DNA from: Pseudomonadota bacterium
Lineage (GTDB): Bacteria > Desulfobacterota > Desulfobulbia > Desulfobulbales > SURF-16
NCBI GenBank assembly: GCA_018822545.1
Contig: JAHJKA010000063.1
Coordinates: forward strand, 1-64,000
Reading direction: 5' to 3'
DNA: 64,000 bases
Position numbers and translations under genes: made by a program. Below, one piece after another: positions 26,415 through 35,714 of this stretch (its first letter is position 1; every line of letters begins with the position of its first letter). The notes beneath the pieces are model-generated. The model was not told where the DNA came from and searched no databases. It was given only the letters and a program-made list of their open reading frames with translations.

Positions 26415-28925
26415 ATGAAGTTGTCCAGACGTAAATTTATCAAGGCCAATGCCATTGCCGCCACTGCCGTGGCCGCCGGCATATCCCTGCCTGAAGCTGC
26501 AGCCCTGGCCCAGGAAGGCGATCAGAATATTCGCTGGGACAAGGCGCCCTGCCGTTTCTGCGGTACGGGCTGCTCGGTGCTGGTTGGCACCAAGGATGGC
26601 CGAGTGGTGGCCACCCAGGGTGATCCGGATGCCCCGGTGAACCGCGGCCTCAACTGTATCAAGGGCTATTTTCTCTCCAAGATTATGTATGGCAAGGATC
26701 GCCTGAAGACCCCTCTGCTCCGCAAGAAAAACGGCAAGTATGACAAGGAGGGCGACTTTACCGCGGTGAGTTGGGATGAGGCCCTTGACACCATGGCCAC
26801 CAAATTCAAGGAGGCCATTAAAACGAAAGGGCCTACCTCGGTGGGGATGTTTGGTTCTGGCCAGTGGACGGTTTTTGAGGGCTATGCCGCTTCAAAACTG
26901 ATGAAGGCCGGCTTGCGCACCAATAATCTTGATCCCAATGCCCGCCATTGCATGGCCTCGGCCGTGGCCGGTTTTATGCGAACCTTTGGTTCTGATGAGC
27001 CCATGGGCTGCTATGACGACCTGGAGCATGCCGATGGCTTTGTGCTCTGGGGCTCCAATATGGCGGAGATGCACCCTATTCTATGGTCGCGGCTCACTGA
27101 TCGGCGTCTTACCGCCCCCCATGTCAAGGTGGCGGTGCTCTCCACCTTTGAAAACAGGAATTTTGAACTGGCTGATCTGGGTATCGTTTTCAAACCCCAG
27201 ACCGATCTGGTCATTCTCAACTATATCGCCAATTACATAATCGAAAACAAGGCGGTCAATACCGATTTTGTCGGCAAACATGTGAACTTTAAAAAGGGCA
27301 ATACCGATATTGGCTATGGCCTGCGCCCCGAAGATGAGCGGGAAAAAAATGCGGTCAATGCCAGCAAGGCCGGCGGCAGTGTTGATATCACCTTTGATGA
27401 ATATAAACAATTCGTCGCGGAGTATACCCTGGACAAGACCCATGAGATGACCGGCGTGCCCAAGGAGCAGTTGCTGGAACTTGCCAAGATGTACGCTGAT
27501 CCCAAGCGCAAGATCGTCTCCTACTGGACCATGGGTTTTAACCAGCATACCCGCGGCACCTGGGCCAACAATCTGGTTTATAACATCCACCTGTTAACGG
27601 GTAAAATTTCTGAGCCCGGCAATGGCCCTTTTTCCCTCACCGGTCAGCCCTCGGCCTGCGGTACAGCGCGCGAGGTGGGCACCTTCGCCCATCGTCTGCC
27701 GGCCGATCTGGTGGTGATGAATGAGGCCCATCGTGATTTTGCCGAGCAGGTCTGGAAACTGCCCAAGGGCACCATTGTCGATAAACCGGGCTTCCATGCC
27801 GTGCTCCAGAATCGCATGCTCAAAGACGGCAAGCTCAATGCCTATTGGGTCATGTGTAATAATAATGTTCAGGCCGCCGCCAATCTTAATGAAGAGACTT
27901 TGCCAGGCTACCGAAATCCTGAAAATTTCATTGTGGTTTCCGATCCCTATCCCACCGTTACCGCCCTGGCTGCCGATCTCATTCTGCCCACTGCCATGTG
28001 GACCGAGAAAGAGGGCGCCTATGGCAATGCCGAGCGCCGTTCCCAGTTCTGGCGCCAGCAGGTGGATGCCCCGGGTGAAGCCAAGAGTGATCTCTGGCAG
28101 ATGATGGAATTTGCCAAACGCTTAAAGGTTGAGGATGTGTGGCCGGCAGAGCTCATTGCCCAGAAACCCGAGTATCGCGGCAAAACCCTCTATGATATTT
28201 TGTATACCAATGGTCAGGTCAATAAATATCCCAAACAGAAAATCGTTGATGGCGCTGGTTATGAATACAAAAACAGCGAAATGGAGCATTTTGGTTTTTA
28301 TGTCCACAAGGGTCTCTATGAGGAGTACCGCATTTTTGGCCTGAAAGGGCCCAAAAAAGGCCATGAGTTGGGCACCTTTGATGATTATCATCGCTCACGC
28401 GGCCTGCGCTGGCCGGTAATTGACGGCAAGGAAACCCTGTGGCGCTATCGGGAAGGCTATGACCCCCATGTTGCCAAGGGCAGCGAGGTACAGTTTTACG
28501 GCAATAAGGACAATAAGGCCAATATCTTTGCCCTGCCCTATGAGCCGCCGGCTGAGTCACCCGATATTGAGTACAATCTCTGGCTCTGCACCGGTCGTGT
28601 TTTGGAGCATTGGCATTCAGGTTCCATGACCCAGCGCGTGCCTGAGCTGTATCGAGCAGTACCTAATGCCGTTCTTTTCATGCATCCTGATGACGCCGCA
28701 GAACGTGGCTTGCGGCGCGGTATGCCGGTGAAGATTGCCTCTCGGCGCGGCGAGGTAACTGCCAGTGTCGAGACCAGGGGCCGCAATAAAATGCCTCGTG
28801 GTATGGTTTTTCTGCCCTGGTTTGATGCCCGGCGTCTGGCCAATAAGCTGATCTTGGATGCTACCTGTCCTATTTCCAAGGAGACGGATTATAAGAAATG
28901 CGCCGTCAAGGTGGAGCGGGCGTAG
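26415..28925 (+). CDS. napA: periplasmic nitrate reductase catalytic subunit NapA
   Basis: Molybdoenzyme of 836 residues that reduces nitrate to nitrite in the periplasm. The Tat signal [10 protein letters not shown] leads to a likely cleavage after ALA (residue 32). The 4Fe-4S site CRFCGTGC with a fourth Cys in NCIKGYF follows, and the Mo-binding Cys is in [11 protein letters not shown] (near 181). The length and the C-terminal MGD-binding region ([14 protein letters not shown]) match NapA. An AAGGAGG-type site precedes the ATG. The sequence is intact with no missing ligand. Confidence 0.97.
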   Translation: MKLSRRKFIKANAIAATAVAAGISLPEAAALAQEGDQNIRWDKAPCRFCGTGCSVLVGTKDGRVVATQGDPDAPVNRGLNCIKGYFLSKIMYGKDRLKTPLLRKKNGKYDKEGDFTAVSWDEALDTMATKFKEAIKTKGPTSVGMFGSGQWTVFEGYAASKLMKAGLRTNNLDPNARHCMASAVAGFMRTFGSDEPMGCYDDLEHADGFVLWGSNMAEMHPILWSRLTDRRLTAPHVKVAVLSTFENRNFELADLGIVFKPQTDLVILNYIANYIIENKAVNTDFVGKHVNFKKGNTDIGYGLRPEDEREKNAVNASKAGGSVDITFDEYKQFVAEYTLDKTHEMTGVPKEQLLELAKMYADPKRKIVSYWTMGFNQHTRGTWANNLVYNIHLLTGKISEPGNGPFSLTGQPSACGTAREVGTFAHRLPADLVVMNEAHRDFAEQVWKLPKGTIVDKPGFHAVLQNRMLKDGKLNAYWVMCNNNVQAAANLNEETLPGYRNPENFIVVSDPYPTVTALAADLILPTAMWTEKEGAYGNAERRSQFWRQQVDAPGEAKSDLWQMMEFAKRLKVEDVWPAELIAQKPEYRGKTLYDILYTNGQVNKYPKQKIVDGAGYEYKNSEMEHFGFYVHKGLYEEYRIFGLKGPKKGHELGTFDDYHRSRGLRWPVIDGKETLWRYREGYDPHVAKGSEVQFYGNKDNKANIFALPYEPPAESPDIEYNLWLCTGRVLEHWHSGSMTQRVPELYRAVPNAVLFMHPDDAAERGLRRGMPVKIASRRGEVTASVETRGRNKMPRGMVFLPWFDARRLANKLILDATCPISKETDYKKCAVKVERA

Positions 28926-28940
28926 CCTTAGGTAAGTGGC

Positions 28941-29723
28941 GTGAGTGATAAGGCTAAGAGCATAAAGGAAACGAGCCGCCGTCAGTTCCTGGCTGATGGG
29001 GCAAAGGCTGCCTGCGGTGCAGCCTTGCTTGGCGTTGCCGCCGGTTTTGGGGCCAGTCAGGTCGGGGCGTCGTCCCAGGTTTTTGTTCGCCCTCCGGGTG
29101 CTGGTCTGGACAGTGATTTTCTGGCCTCCTGTCTGCGCTGCGGGCAATGCGTCCGGGCCTGTCCCCATGACGCTCTTAATGTTGCTGGCCTTTTCAGTCG
29201 AACCGCCACTGGAACGCCTTATTTTCAGCCCCGCCAGGTGGCCTGCGAGATGTGTGAGGATCTGCCCTGTGTCAAGGCCTGTCCCAGCGGGGCCCTTGAT
29301 CCTGAACTCACCGATGTCACCAAGGCCCGTATGGGTCTGGCGGTGCTCATTGATCAGGAGACCTGTCTAAACTATCTAGGGCTGCGCTGCGGGGTCTGTT
29401 ACCGCTCGTGCCCTCAGATTGACAAGGCCTTGACCCTGGATGCCCAGCATAATCAGCGGAGTGGTAAGCACACCCTGTTTTTGCCCAAGGTTCATTCGGA
29501 GCATTGTACTGGTTGTGGCAAATGCGAACATTCCTGTGTGCTTGAAGTTCCGGCTATCAAAGTACTGCCCAGGGACCTGGCCAAGGGTGAGCTGGGCCAT
29601 CATTATCGCTTGGGCTGGGAAGAGAAGGCCAAGAAAGGTGAAAGCTTGATCCCTGAGGCCTTTGATATGCCCGATCGGATGCCGGAAGTGATCCTGCCCA
29701 CGCTGCCGGAGGTGAAACCATGA
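28941..29723 (+). CDS. napG: ferredoxin-type protein NapG
   Basis: Periplasmic iron-sulfur protein of 260 residues. A Tat signal is visible ([13 protein letters not shown], then a hydrophobic segment), followed by four 4Fe-4S sites, including [43 protein letters not shown] and [11 protein letters not shown]. NapG works with the membrane protein NapH to pass electrons from quinol toward NapB/NapA. The start is GTG at 28941, 15 bases after napA. The stop overlaps the napH start by four bases. Confidence 0.94.
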   Translation: MSDKAKSIKETSRRQFLADGAKAACGAALLGVAAGFGASQVGASSQVFVRPPGAGLDSDFLASCLRCGQCVRACPHDALNVAGLFSRTATGTPYFQPRQVACEMCEDLPCVKACPSGALDPELTDVTKARMGLAVLIDQETCLNYLGLRCGVCYRSCPQIDKALTLDAQHNQRSGKHTLFLPKVHSEHCTGCGKCEHSCVLEVPAIKVLPRDLAKGELGHHYRLGWEEKAKKGESLIPEAFDMPDRMPEVILPTLPEVKP

Positions 29724-30505
29724 AATGGCTCATCTTGCGGAGAATAAGTCAGGGTATGGTGCTGGGATTATTTCTCCTGGGGCCGCTGGCCGGTGTCTGG
29801 TTGATATCCGGCAGTCTCTCCGGATCCATGCTTTTGAAGGTTTTACCCCTTACTGATCCGGTGGTTTTTTTACAGACTCTTTTTGCCGGCCACCATCCGG
29901 CGGCAACGGCCCTGGCAGGCTCCTTGATTGTTATCAGCTTTTATCTAGTGGTCGGGGGACGGGTATTTTGTTCCTGGGTCTGTCCGGTGAATATTATTGC
30001 TGATTCTGCAGCCTGGCTGCGTGGCAAGATCGGCATCAGGGGGGTTCTTTTTTTCTCAGACAGCTCTCGTTATTGGCTGCTGGCCATGGTCTGTGCTTTG
30101 GCTTTTGCCTTTCACTCGGCAGTCTGGGAGATGATCAATCCGGTAACTATTTTTTCAAGGGGTATTATTTTTGGGCTTTCTGGGGCGATTGTTGTCGGCT
30201 TTACCCTGTTTTTTTTCGACCTGCTGCTCGGCAAGAGAGGCTGGTGTCAGATTTGTCCCACCGGGGCCTTTTACAGTCTGCTTGGTTATCTGAGTCCCCT
30301 GAAAGTAATTGCCAGCGATCGAGAACGCTGTGATCAGTGTCTGGCTTGTTACAAGGTGTGCCCTGAACCCCAGGTCCTCCATGGGCCCCTTAAGGAGAAG
30401 GGGGCCTCAGCGGTCATACGTTCCGGGCAATGCACCAATTGTGGACGATGCATTGATGTCTGTCCCCATTCGGTGTTTGAATTTGGTAACAGGTTTACAA
30501 AATAG
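29720..30505 (+). CDS. napH: quinol dehydrogenase membrane subunit NapH
   Basis: Membrane iron-sulfur protein of 261 residues with four hydrophobic helices (about 10-30, 65-85, 112-135 and 148-170). Two CxxxCP-type motifs, FCSWVCPVN and WCQICPTG, lie at the membrane face, and two 4Fe-4S sites, [14 protein letters not shown] and [14 protein letters not shown], are at the cytoplasmic C-terminus. With NapG it forms the quinol-oxidising module. Overlaps napG by four bases (ATGA), which indicates coupled translation. Confidence 0.94.
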   Translation: MKWLILRRISQGMVLGLFLLGPLAGVWLISGSLSGSMLLKVLPLTDPVVFLQTLFAGHHPAATALAGSLIVISFYLVVGGRVFCSWVCPVNIIADSAAWLRGKIGIRGVLFFSDSSRYWLLAMVCALAFAFHSAVWEMINPVTIFSRGIIFGLSGAIVVGFTLFFFDLLLGKRGWCQICPTGAFYSLLGYLSPLKVIASDRERCDQCLACYKVCPEPQVLHGPLKEKGASAVIRSGQCTNCGRCIDVCPHSVFEFGNRFTK

Positions 30506-30581
30506 AGAAAACGACAAGGCGTCAGAGAACGCCTGATAAGGACGAGTCGGCAGCTGTCGACCTAAGGAAGGAGCAAAAAAA

Positions 30582-31025
30582 ATGAAGAGACATACAGCTA
30601 AAGGACTATTGATCTTGATGGGCCTGGTAGCCATGGCCATGCCCGCCCAGGCCGAGGAATTGAAATCCCTACGGGGTAGCCGTGATCTTGCCGCAGGCTC
30701 CGAACCGCCGGAAATCAACCGCGAGATTTCGGATGACAGACCTATTCCCCGAAATTATGTGCAGCAACCCCCCCTTATTCCCCATAAGACAGAGGGCTAC
30801 CGCATTGATCGCAACTATAACAAGTGCCTGAGCTGCCATAGCTGGGCCAATTATCAACAGGCCAAGGCCACCAAGATTCCGCCCACCCATTTTGTCGGCA
30901 GGGATGGCAAGGAGTTAGCCAACGTCTCGGCTGCCAGATATTTCTGTACCCAGTGCCATGTCCCCCAGACAGATACGCGGCCCCTTGTGGAAAACGAGTT
31001 TGAGCCCGTTAAGGCCTTGAAATAA
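30582..31025 (+). CDS. napB: diheme cytochrome c NapB
   Basis: Periplasmic diheme cytochrome of 147 residues that hands electrons to NapA. The signal peptide ends in AQA before EEL (cleavage near residue 25). Two heme sites, CLSCH and CTQCH, lie near residues 83 and 125, with distal His candidates in PTHFVGRD and PLIPHKTEGY. The conserved NapB stretch PPLIPHK is present. An AAGGAGC site precedes the ATG. Confidence 0.95.
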   Translation: MKRHTAKGLLILMGLVAMAMPAQAEELKSLRGSRDLAAGSEPPEINREISDDRPIPRNYVQQPPLIPHKTEGYRIDRNYNKCLSCHSWANYQQAKATKIPPTHFVGRDGKELANVSAARYFCTQCHVPQTDTRPLVENEFEPVKALK

Positions 31026-31062
31026 GTTTATATAACGAAGACTTTAATCCGGGAGATGTCAC

Positions 31063-31632
31063 ATGCTCGAATCAACCAATAAAAAACGTTTCAAATGGGG
31101 GCCCTATCTCTTTGGCGGGGTCGCCGGTATGGTGTTGCTTGCCGCCTTCCTTGGCGAACTCCATTACTCGGCCACTGAGAAATTCTGTATCTCCTGCCAT
31201 GAGATGGAGGCCAACGTCTATATGGAATACAAGGAAACAGCCCATTACATGAACAAGTCCGGGGTCCGGGCCATCTGTACCGATTGCCATCTCTCACAGC
31301 ATTTAGTGCAGAAGGTGGGGCGCAAGGTCAAGGCGGTCAATGAGGTGTTCCAGCACTTCAAAGGGACTATCAATAGCCGGGAGAAATTTATCGAAAAACG
31401 TCTGCACCTGGCCGAGAAGGTCTGGGCCGAGATGAAGGCAAATGATTCCCGTGAGTGCCGTTCCTGCCACAGCGCTAAGAGTATGGATTATACCAAACAG
31501 TCAAAACGGGCCATGGAGCAGCACATCAAGGGTGATGACGAAAAGAAAACCTGCATTGAATGTCATAAGGGCATTGCCCATAAGCTGCCCGATATGCAGA
31601 CCATTGACCCCTCGGCGGTGATTGGTATCTAG
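31063..31632 (+). CDS. napC: tetraheme quinol dehydrogenase NapC/NirT
   Basis: Membrane-anchored tetraheme cytochrome of 189 residues. One N-terminal helix (about 14-32) holds it in the membrane; four heme motifs follow, CISCH (Cys42), CTDCH, CRSCH and CIECH. The early MEANVYMEYKETAH is typical of the NapC/NrfH family. It takes electrons from menaquinol and passes them to NapB. Last gene of the operon, with a strong terminator after it. Since both NapC and NapGH are present, two quinol routes may feed NapA. Confidence 0.94.
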   Translation: MLESTNKKRFKWGPYLFGGVAGMVLLAAFLGELHYSATEKFCISCHEMEANVYMEYKETAHYMNKSGVRAICTDCHLSQHLVQKVGRKVKAVNEVFQHFKGTINSREKFIEKRLHLAEKVWAEMKANDSRECRSCHSAKSMDYTKQSKRAMEQHIKGDDEKKTCIECHKGIAHKLPDMQTIDPSAVIGI

Positions 31633-31650
31633 GAAACTTTTTTTCCGCAA

Positions 31651-31697
31651 AAAGAAACCCCCGCCCCTCTGGATTAAGAGGAGCGGGGGTTTCTTTT
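31651..31697 (+). terminator. terminator of the nap operon
   Basis: Long stem AAAGAAACCCCCGC at 31651-31664 with GCGGGGGTTTCTTT at 31683-31696, extended by CCTCT/AGAGG, then a T run. It lies about 20 bases after napC. The symmetry lets it also stop transcripts from the facing diguanylate cyclase gene. Confidence 0.9.
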
Positions 31698-31760
31698 TTG
31701 TATTGGCGGTACTCTTTCAGTGAGCTGGTTCTCGGACACTGTCAACCGTCACCATGGGTT

Positions 31761-33689
31761 TTAGTAGAGCTTCCCCTGCCACATCTCCGGCTTAAATTCG
31801 CAGACCCTGTTGCGGCCATCATCCTTGGCCTTGTAAAGGGCAACATCGGCGTATTTGATGCATTCCCAGAAGGCATCTGAATCCACAGGAAAGACACTAT
31901 AGCCGACACTGATGGTTTTTTGCAGAGTCTTGCCGTTCGGCAGTTGAATCTCTGTTGCTTCCATGGACGAGCGAATTTTTTCGGCAATATGGGCGGTGTC
32001 ATCAGGAGTCTTGACGTCAAGAAGCAGAACGAGAAATTCCTCGCCTCCATAGCGGATGACAAGATCAGAGGCGCGAACGCAGGAGGTCAACACCTCCGCT
32101 GTTTTGAGAATGACACTATCGCCAGCCTCATGACCGTAGGTGTCATTGACCTCTTTGAAGAAATCCATGTCGCACATCAGGATGCCGATATTAGCCTTGC
32201 GCCGCTTACTGTTGGCAATGAGGGTCTCCATGTAGGATTCAAGGAAACGGCGGTTGTAGAGATCGGTCATCGGATCTTTGAGGGTGGTTTCCCTTAAGGC
32301 CGCGGCAAAACGCTTGGCCTCGATAACCGGCGTTGCCTCACGGATAAAGCGCCAGGCATGCTCAACCTGATCCTCAAAACGGGCAATGGCTTCCTTGGCG
32401 CTGCCTAAGGGCAGGAGAAACTGCATCACGCCGATGACCCGGCCCCCGGCAATCATGGGAATGCAGAAATGCTCATGACTCTCGCCATGGGGGAAAAAAT
32501 TGCAGATGTGGGGATACTGGAGGGAAGAGATATAATGGCCGGTGCGTTTGGCGCGGCACAGGGTGCAGTCATCCATGATTTTCTGGTTGCAGATGAGCTG
32601 GTGATCGCAGGCATGGGCCACGGTCATGCTCTTTTTGGCATCGTTGACCTCGTAGCTGAAAAAACAATCAAGATCAAAGCGACTGGCAATGATGGAGGCC
32701 AGGCGGATATGGACATCGGTGGGGGATTCCTCTTCCTCAATCACAGCCTTAAAGGAGTTGAGGCTGTGGATGTTGTCAACCAGGTTGTTGAGTTGCCGGG
32801 CCAGCTGGCCCACCTCATCATGGGTTTTAACATCAATACGCATGGAAAGATCGCCGCCGCCCTTGGCGATTTGCTTGATTTTCTCGAGAATGTTCTTAAG
32901 GGGAATGACAATAATAAGGATGTAAATGGCAGTGCCGATCAGCAGCGTGATAACCGTTGCCAGGCATATGATAAGGAAATGACGAGAGGCCCTTTGAATA
33001 ATACCTTCAGTATTTTGGACCTGTTCAGAAAATTGCTGATTAACCAGAAGGGAAAGATCGGTGAGTTGCACAAACACGTCATCAAGATTTTCCAGGAGAT
33101 CATCAGTGGCAAAATCAAGGTCATCATCGCTGTGCGTGGCATGCAGGACCTGGACGAACTGGTTGTAAGAGTCCTGGAGCATATCAAGGGCGAAGCAGAT
33201 TTCTTTTATCTTCTGGTGCTGCGGTGAACCTTCCGGCGCAGGGTCTGCCTGGAAAGAGTCCAGGGTGACAGCGGAAATATGGGTAACATCCTGAATGGTC
33301 CCGCCATTTTTAAGGGTCTGCAGCATATGGCGGAAATTATTGATCCTGGTGAAATTGTCCTGGACATGGCTGCTGTAATCGCCATTTTCAAAGTCATCAT
33401 GGATATTGAGGATATGGATCAGGGAAATCTTAAAGCCGTTCAAGCCGCGCAGGGTGAGTTGGCAGACCTTGTATTGGGGCATGTTGATGCCCCGGATGGA
33501 TTCTACCCGCTGCTTGATGAGATGCAGGGCGATGGTCTCGTGGACGTAAATAACTGAAAAACCGAGCAATGAGACGACAAGCATGCCGATCAGCTTGCCG
33601 GTAATGGAGGTGTCAAGACAGGTACGTATAAAGGAGAAGAATAAGGAGCGGAAAATATTTTTTGAGGATTTCGGGGAAATATCGACCAT
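31761..33689 (-). CDS. membrane diguanylate cyclase (HAMP-GAF-GGDEF)
   Basis: A 642-residue membrane signalling enzyme. Membrane helices near residues 34-52 and 240-262 flank a periplasmic helical sensor; a HAMP domain (about 262-315) and a GAF-like domain (about 325-465) with several Cys (including CDHQLIC and CTLC) and His (GESHEHFC) follow. The C-terminal GGDEF domain (about 480-635) has the active motif RYGGEEF, so it should make cyclic di-GMP. No RxxD inhibitory site is seen just before it. The ATG at 33689 is preferred to a GTG three codons earlier. It faces the nap operon end-to-end, so a link with nitrate or redox sensing is only suggestive. Confidence 0.9.
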   Translation of the reverse strand: MVDISPKSSKNIFRSLFFSFIRTCLDTSITGKLIGMLVVSLLGFSVIYVHETIALHLIKQRVESIRGINMPQYKVCQLTLRGLNGFKISLIHILNIHDDFENGDYSSHVQDNFTRINNFRHMLQTLKNGGTIQDVTHISAVTLDSFQADPAPEGSPQHQKIKEICFALDMLQDSYNQFVQVLHATHSDDDLDFATDDLLENLDDVFVQLTDLSLLVNQQFSEQVQNTEGIIQRASRHFLIICLATVITLLIGTAIYILIIVIPLKNILEKIKQIAKGGGDLSMRIDVKTHDEVGQLARQLNNLVDNIHSLNSFKAVIEEEESPTDVHIRLASIIASRFDLDCFFSYEVNDAKKSMTVAHACDHQLICNQKIMDDCTLCRAKRTGHYISSLQYPHICNFFPHGESHEHFCIPMIAGGRVIGVMQFLLPLGSAKEAIARFEDQVEHAWRFIREATPVIEAKRFAAALRETTLKDPMTDLYNRRFLESYMETLIANSKRRKANIGILMCDMDFFKEVNDTYGHEAGDSVILKTAEVLTSCVRASDLVIRYGGEEFLVLLLDVKTPDDTAHIAEKIRSSMEATEIQLPNGKTLQKTISVGYSVFPVDSDAFWECIKYADVALYKAKDDGRNRVCEFKPEMWQGKLY

Positions 33690-33848
33690 GCAATCCACAA
33701 GGAGAGTTTAAAAGAGATTTGCGAAGATGCTATGCCATATTGCCACAGTGCCGAAATGGTGTCAAATCTTGCGTGGCCAAAAAAGGGGTTAAAGTTTCTT
33801 TGGTATAATTGGGCAGTAACCTTTTCGTAGGTGGGGCGTAAATTTTTT

Positions 33849-34859
33849 TTAAAGAAAGAAATCAATAATGTATTTCCCGGCAACCCCAAAAATAATGAGG
33901 GCCAGGATGATCTTAATATTTTTTTCGGGCATATGCTTTTGCACCAAGGCACCGGTGTTCATTCCCAAAAGACCGCCAAGGCCAAGGAGGCCACCAACAA
34001 GCCAATGGGGGGGGAAGGTCTGCCCCTGACCCATGACAATGAATGAGTAGAAAAAAACACCGCTGATGGAGGCGATGAAGGTGCCAAAGAGGGTGGCTCC
34101 GGCCACCGTATAAATGGGAAGACCGAGGACGGAAACGCAGAAAGGCACGATGAGGGCACCGCCGCCAATACCGTATATGCCGCCGATAATACCAATAAAG
34201 AGGCAATAGGCTCCCAAAGGAACATAGGCGACATGATACGTCTTGCCGTGGAAGCAAAAGCTTAGATGCGTCGGGGTATAGTGTATGTCGGTGATGGTAA
34301 AGTGGGAGTTTTCCTGGCGTACAGTTTTGGATTTTTTTTGTAAAGCCGTGTGCAGCAAACGGCTGCCCAGATAGAGCAGGACGCAGCCGACAAAGAGTTT
34401 AAAGAGCGAGGGGTCAGGGAAAAAACGAATGCGGAAATAATAGCCAATGAGGATGCCGGGCAAAGAGGTAAGGCTGATCAACCAGGCCAAAGGCCAGAGC
34501 ATGCGCTGTTCCCGGATAAAACGCCAGATTCCGCCTGGGCAGCCGATGATATTATAAAGAAAATTCGTGGCACTCACTGAAGGTGTGGTGAAGCCGAGAA
34601 TACTCACCTGAAAGGGAAGAAGCAGAAAGGCTCCTGAGACGCCGGCCATGGAGGTGAAAAAGGAGATGACAAAGCTGACCAGAGGCAGGAGAAGGATGGG
34701 GAAATCAAGGACGGTCTGGTTCAGCATAGCTAGAGGGAGGGGTGTAAAAGTGGCATCCGGTTTATGAGAAAAGAGTTTGAAAATCAGGATAAACAAGAAC
34801 AAAGTATGCAATAGCTCTACACCACAAAATGCTTTTCTGAAAGAAAAAGCGTCGGGCAT
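33849..34859 (-). CDS. TauE/SafE family exporter
   Basis: A 336-residue polytopic membrane protein with eight or nine hydrophobic helices. The duplicated TauE/SafE signature is visible as GVSGAFLLLPFQVSILG in the first half and GIGGGALIVPFCVSVLGLP in the second. The family exports sulfite, sulfoacetate or other small anions; in a sulfur-metabolising anaerobe that is plausible here but not shown. Either the ATG at 34859 or one at 34727 could be the start, neither with a good ribosome site; the longer form adds an N-terminal hydrophobic segment. Confidence 0.88.
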   Translation of the reverse strand: MPDAFSFRKAFCGVELLHTLFLFILIFKLFSHKPDATFTPLPLAMLNQTVLDFPILLLPLVSFVISFFTSMAGVSGAFLLLPFQVSILGFTTPSVSATNFLYNIIGCPGGIWRFIREQRMLWPLAWLISLTSLPGILIGYYFRIRFFPDPSLFKLFVGCVLLYLGSRLLHTALQKKSKTVRQENSHFTITDIHYTPTHLSFCFHGKTYHVAYVPLGAYCLFIGIIGGIYGIGGGALIVPFCVSVLGLPIYTVAGATLFGTFIASISGVFFYSFIVMGQGQTFPPHWLVGGLLGLGGLLGMNTGALVQKHMPEKNIKIILALIIFGVAGKYIIDFFL

Positions 34860-35179
34860 TGATATGGCACCAAGGCGTTTTACGAGGGGTTTTCTCTCTT
34901 GGTTGGGTACTGCACAGTAGGCGTGTTGTTAGATCTTAGTTGGAAGGGGCTGTTGCCCACTCCGTAGCACATGAAAATATGTATTCAGAGGGAAAGCATG
35001 GGATGAGGTATGTTAGCAAAGGAGGCAAAGGTTTTGTTCGGACTGTGCGGCCTTGAGTCCTGCTGCTGGGTGCGGTTTTTCAGCAACAAAATATTGGGCA
35101 ATGGCCTGAAATTTATGTATAGGGTCTGGAGATTTTTTGCTGAATTACTACCAAGAAGACGTTGTTGAGAGGAAGAAAA
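34860..35179. other. divergent intergenic region, nothing recognised
   Basis: 320 bases between the TauE/SafE gene and the divergent unknown protein at 35180. I see no gene, no strong hairpin and no convincing promoter match, although promoters for both flanking genes should be here. Confidence 0.35.
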
Positions 35180-35623
35180 ATGTTTGCAAACGATACTACT
35201 TTGGCTGAATTAGAGAAGTTTATCAACGGTTGGCAGGTGGATGGATTAGCCACCAGGGGAGCCTTTGTTGACTTAAAGGAATTCTTGGCGGAAATGGAGA
35301 ATTGCCTTATTTCATTCCACGCCCGTCCCGGCATTACCTGCTCGCTGCGAGCTCACATTGCTGTTGGACAAGGAGAGGAAGGTCCTTTATACGCCATGGT
35401 TGACGTCATTGATGACGATCCCGAGCAGCGCTGGCTCTCTGTCTGTTTCTATGGCGACAGGATATCTGACCCTGATGAGTGTGGTGATTTTGTGCCGGGA
35501 GGTTTGCTTGGCCAGGACGCCGTCTGCTTTGACTATGACGCCGGGGATGCTGAACTCCTCGATTATATAAAGAAACGTATGGCGGAAGCTTATCAAGCAA
35601 GTTTGTCTTTAGCCAGCGCCTAG
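35180..35623 (+). CDS. conserved protein of unknown function
   Basis: A 147-residue acidic, soluble protein from the ATG at 35180, chosen for the GAGGAAG site before it. The best-kept stretch is PLYAMVDVIDDDPEQRWLSV followed by CFYGDRISDPDECGDFVPGG. Proteins with this pattern occur in sulfate reducers and relatives, but I know of no function. It has no signal peptide, no membrane segment and no familiar catalytic motif. It stands alone and ends at a terminator shared with htpG. Confidence 0.75.
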   Translation: MFANDTTLAELEKFINGWQVDGLATRGAFVDLKEFLAEMENCLISFHARPGITCSLRAHIAVGQGEEGPLYAMVDVIDDDPEQRWLSVCFYGDRISDPDECGDFVPGGLLGQDAVCFDYDAGDAELLDYIKKRMAEAYQASLSLASA

Positions 35624-35651
35624 TCCTGGCCCAAGCCAAAACACTGCGAAA

Positions 35652-35693
35652 CAAAAAAGACCCAAGACAGTATGTGTCTCAGGTCTTTTTTGA
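35652..35693. terminator. bidirectional terminator between unknown gene and htpG
   Basis: AAAAAAGACC with GACA on the left pairs with TGTC and GGTCTTTTTT on the right, around GTATG. The A run on one side and T run on the other let it work for both convergent genes. Confidence 0.85.
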
Positions 35694-35714
35694 TGTTTGC
35701 TGGCAGGGATTTTC

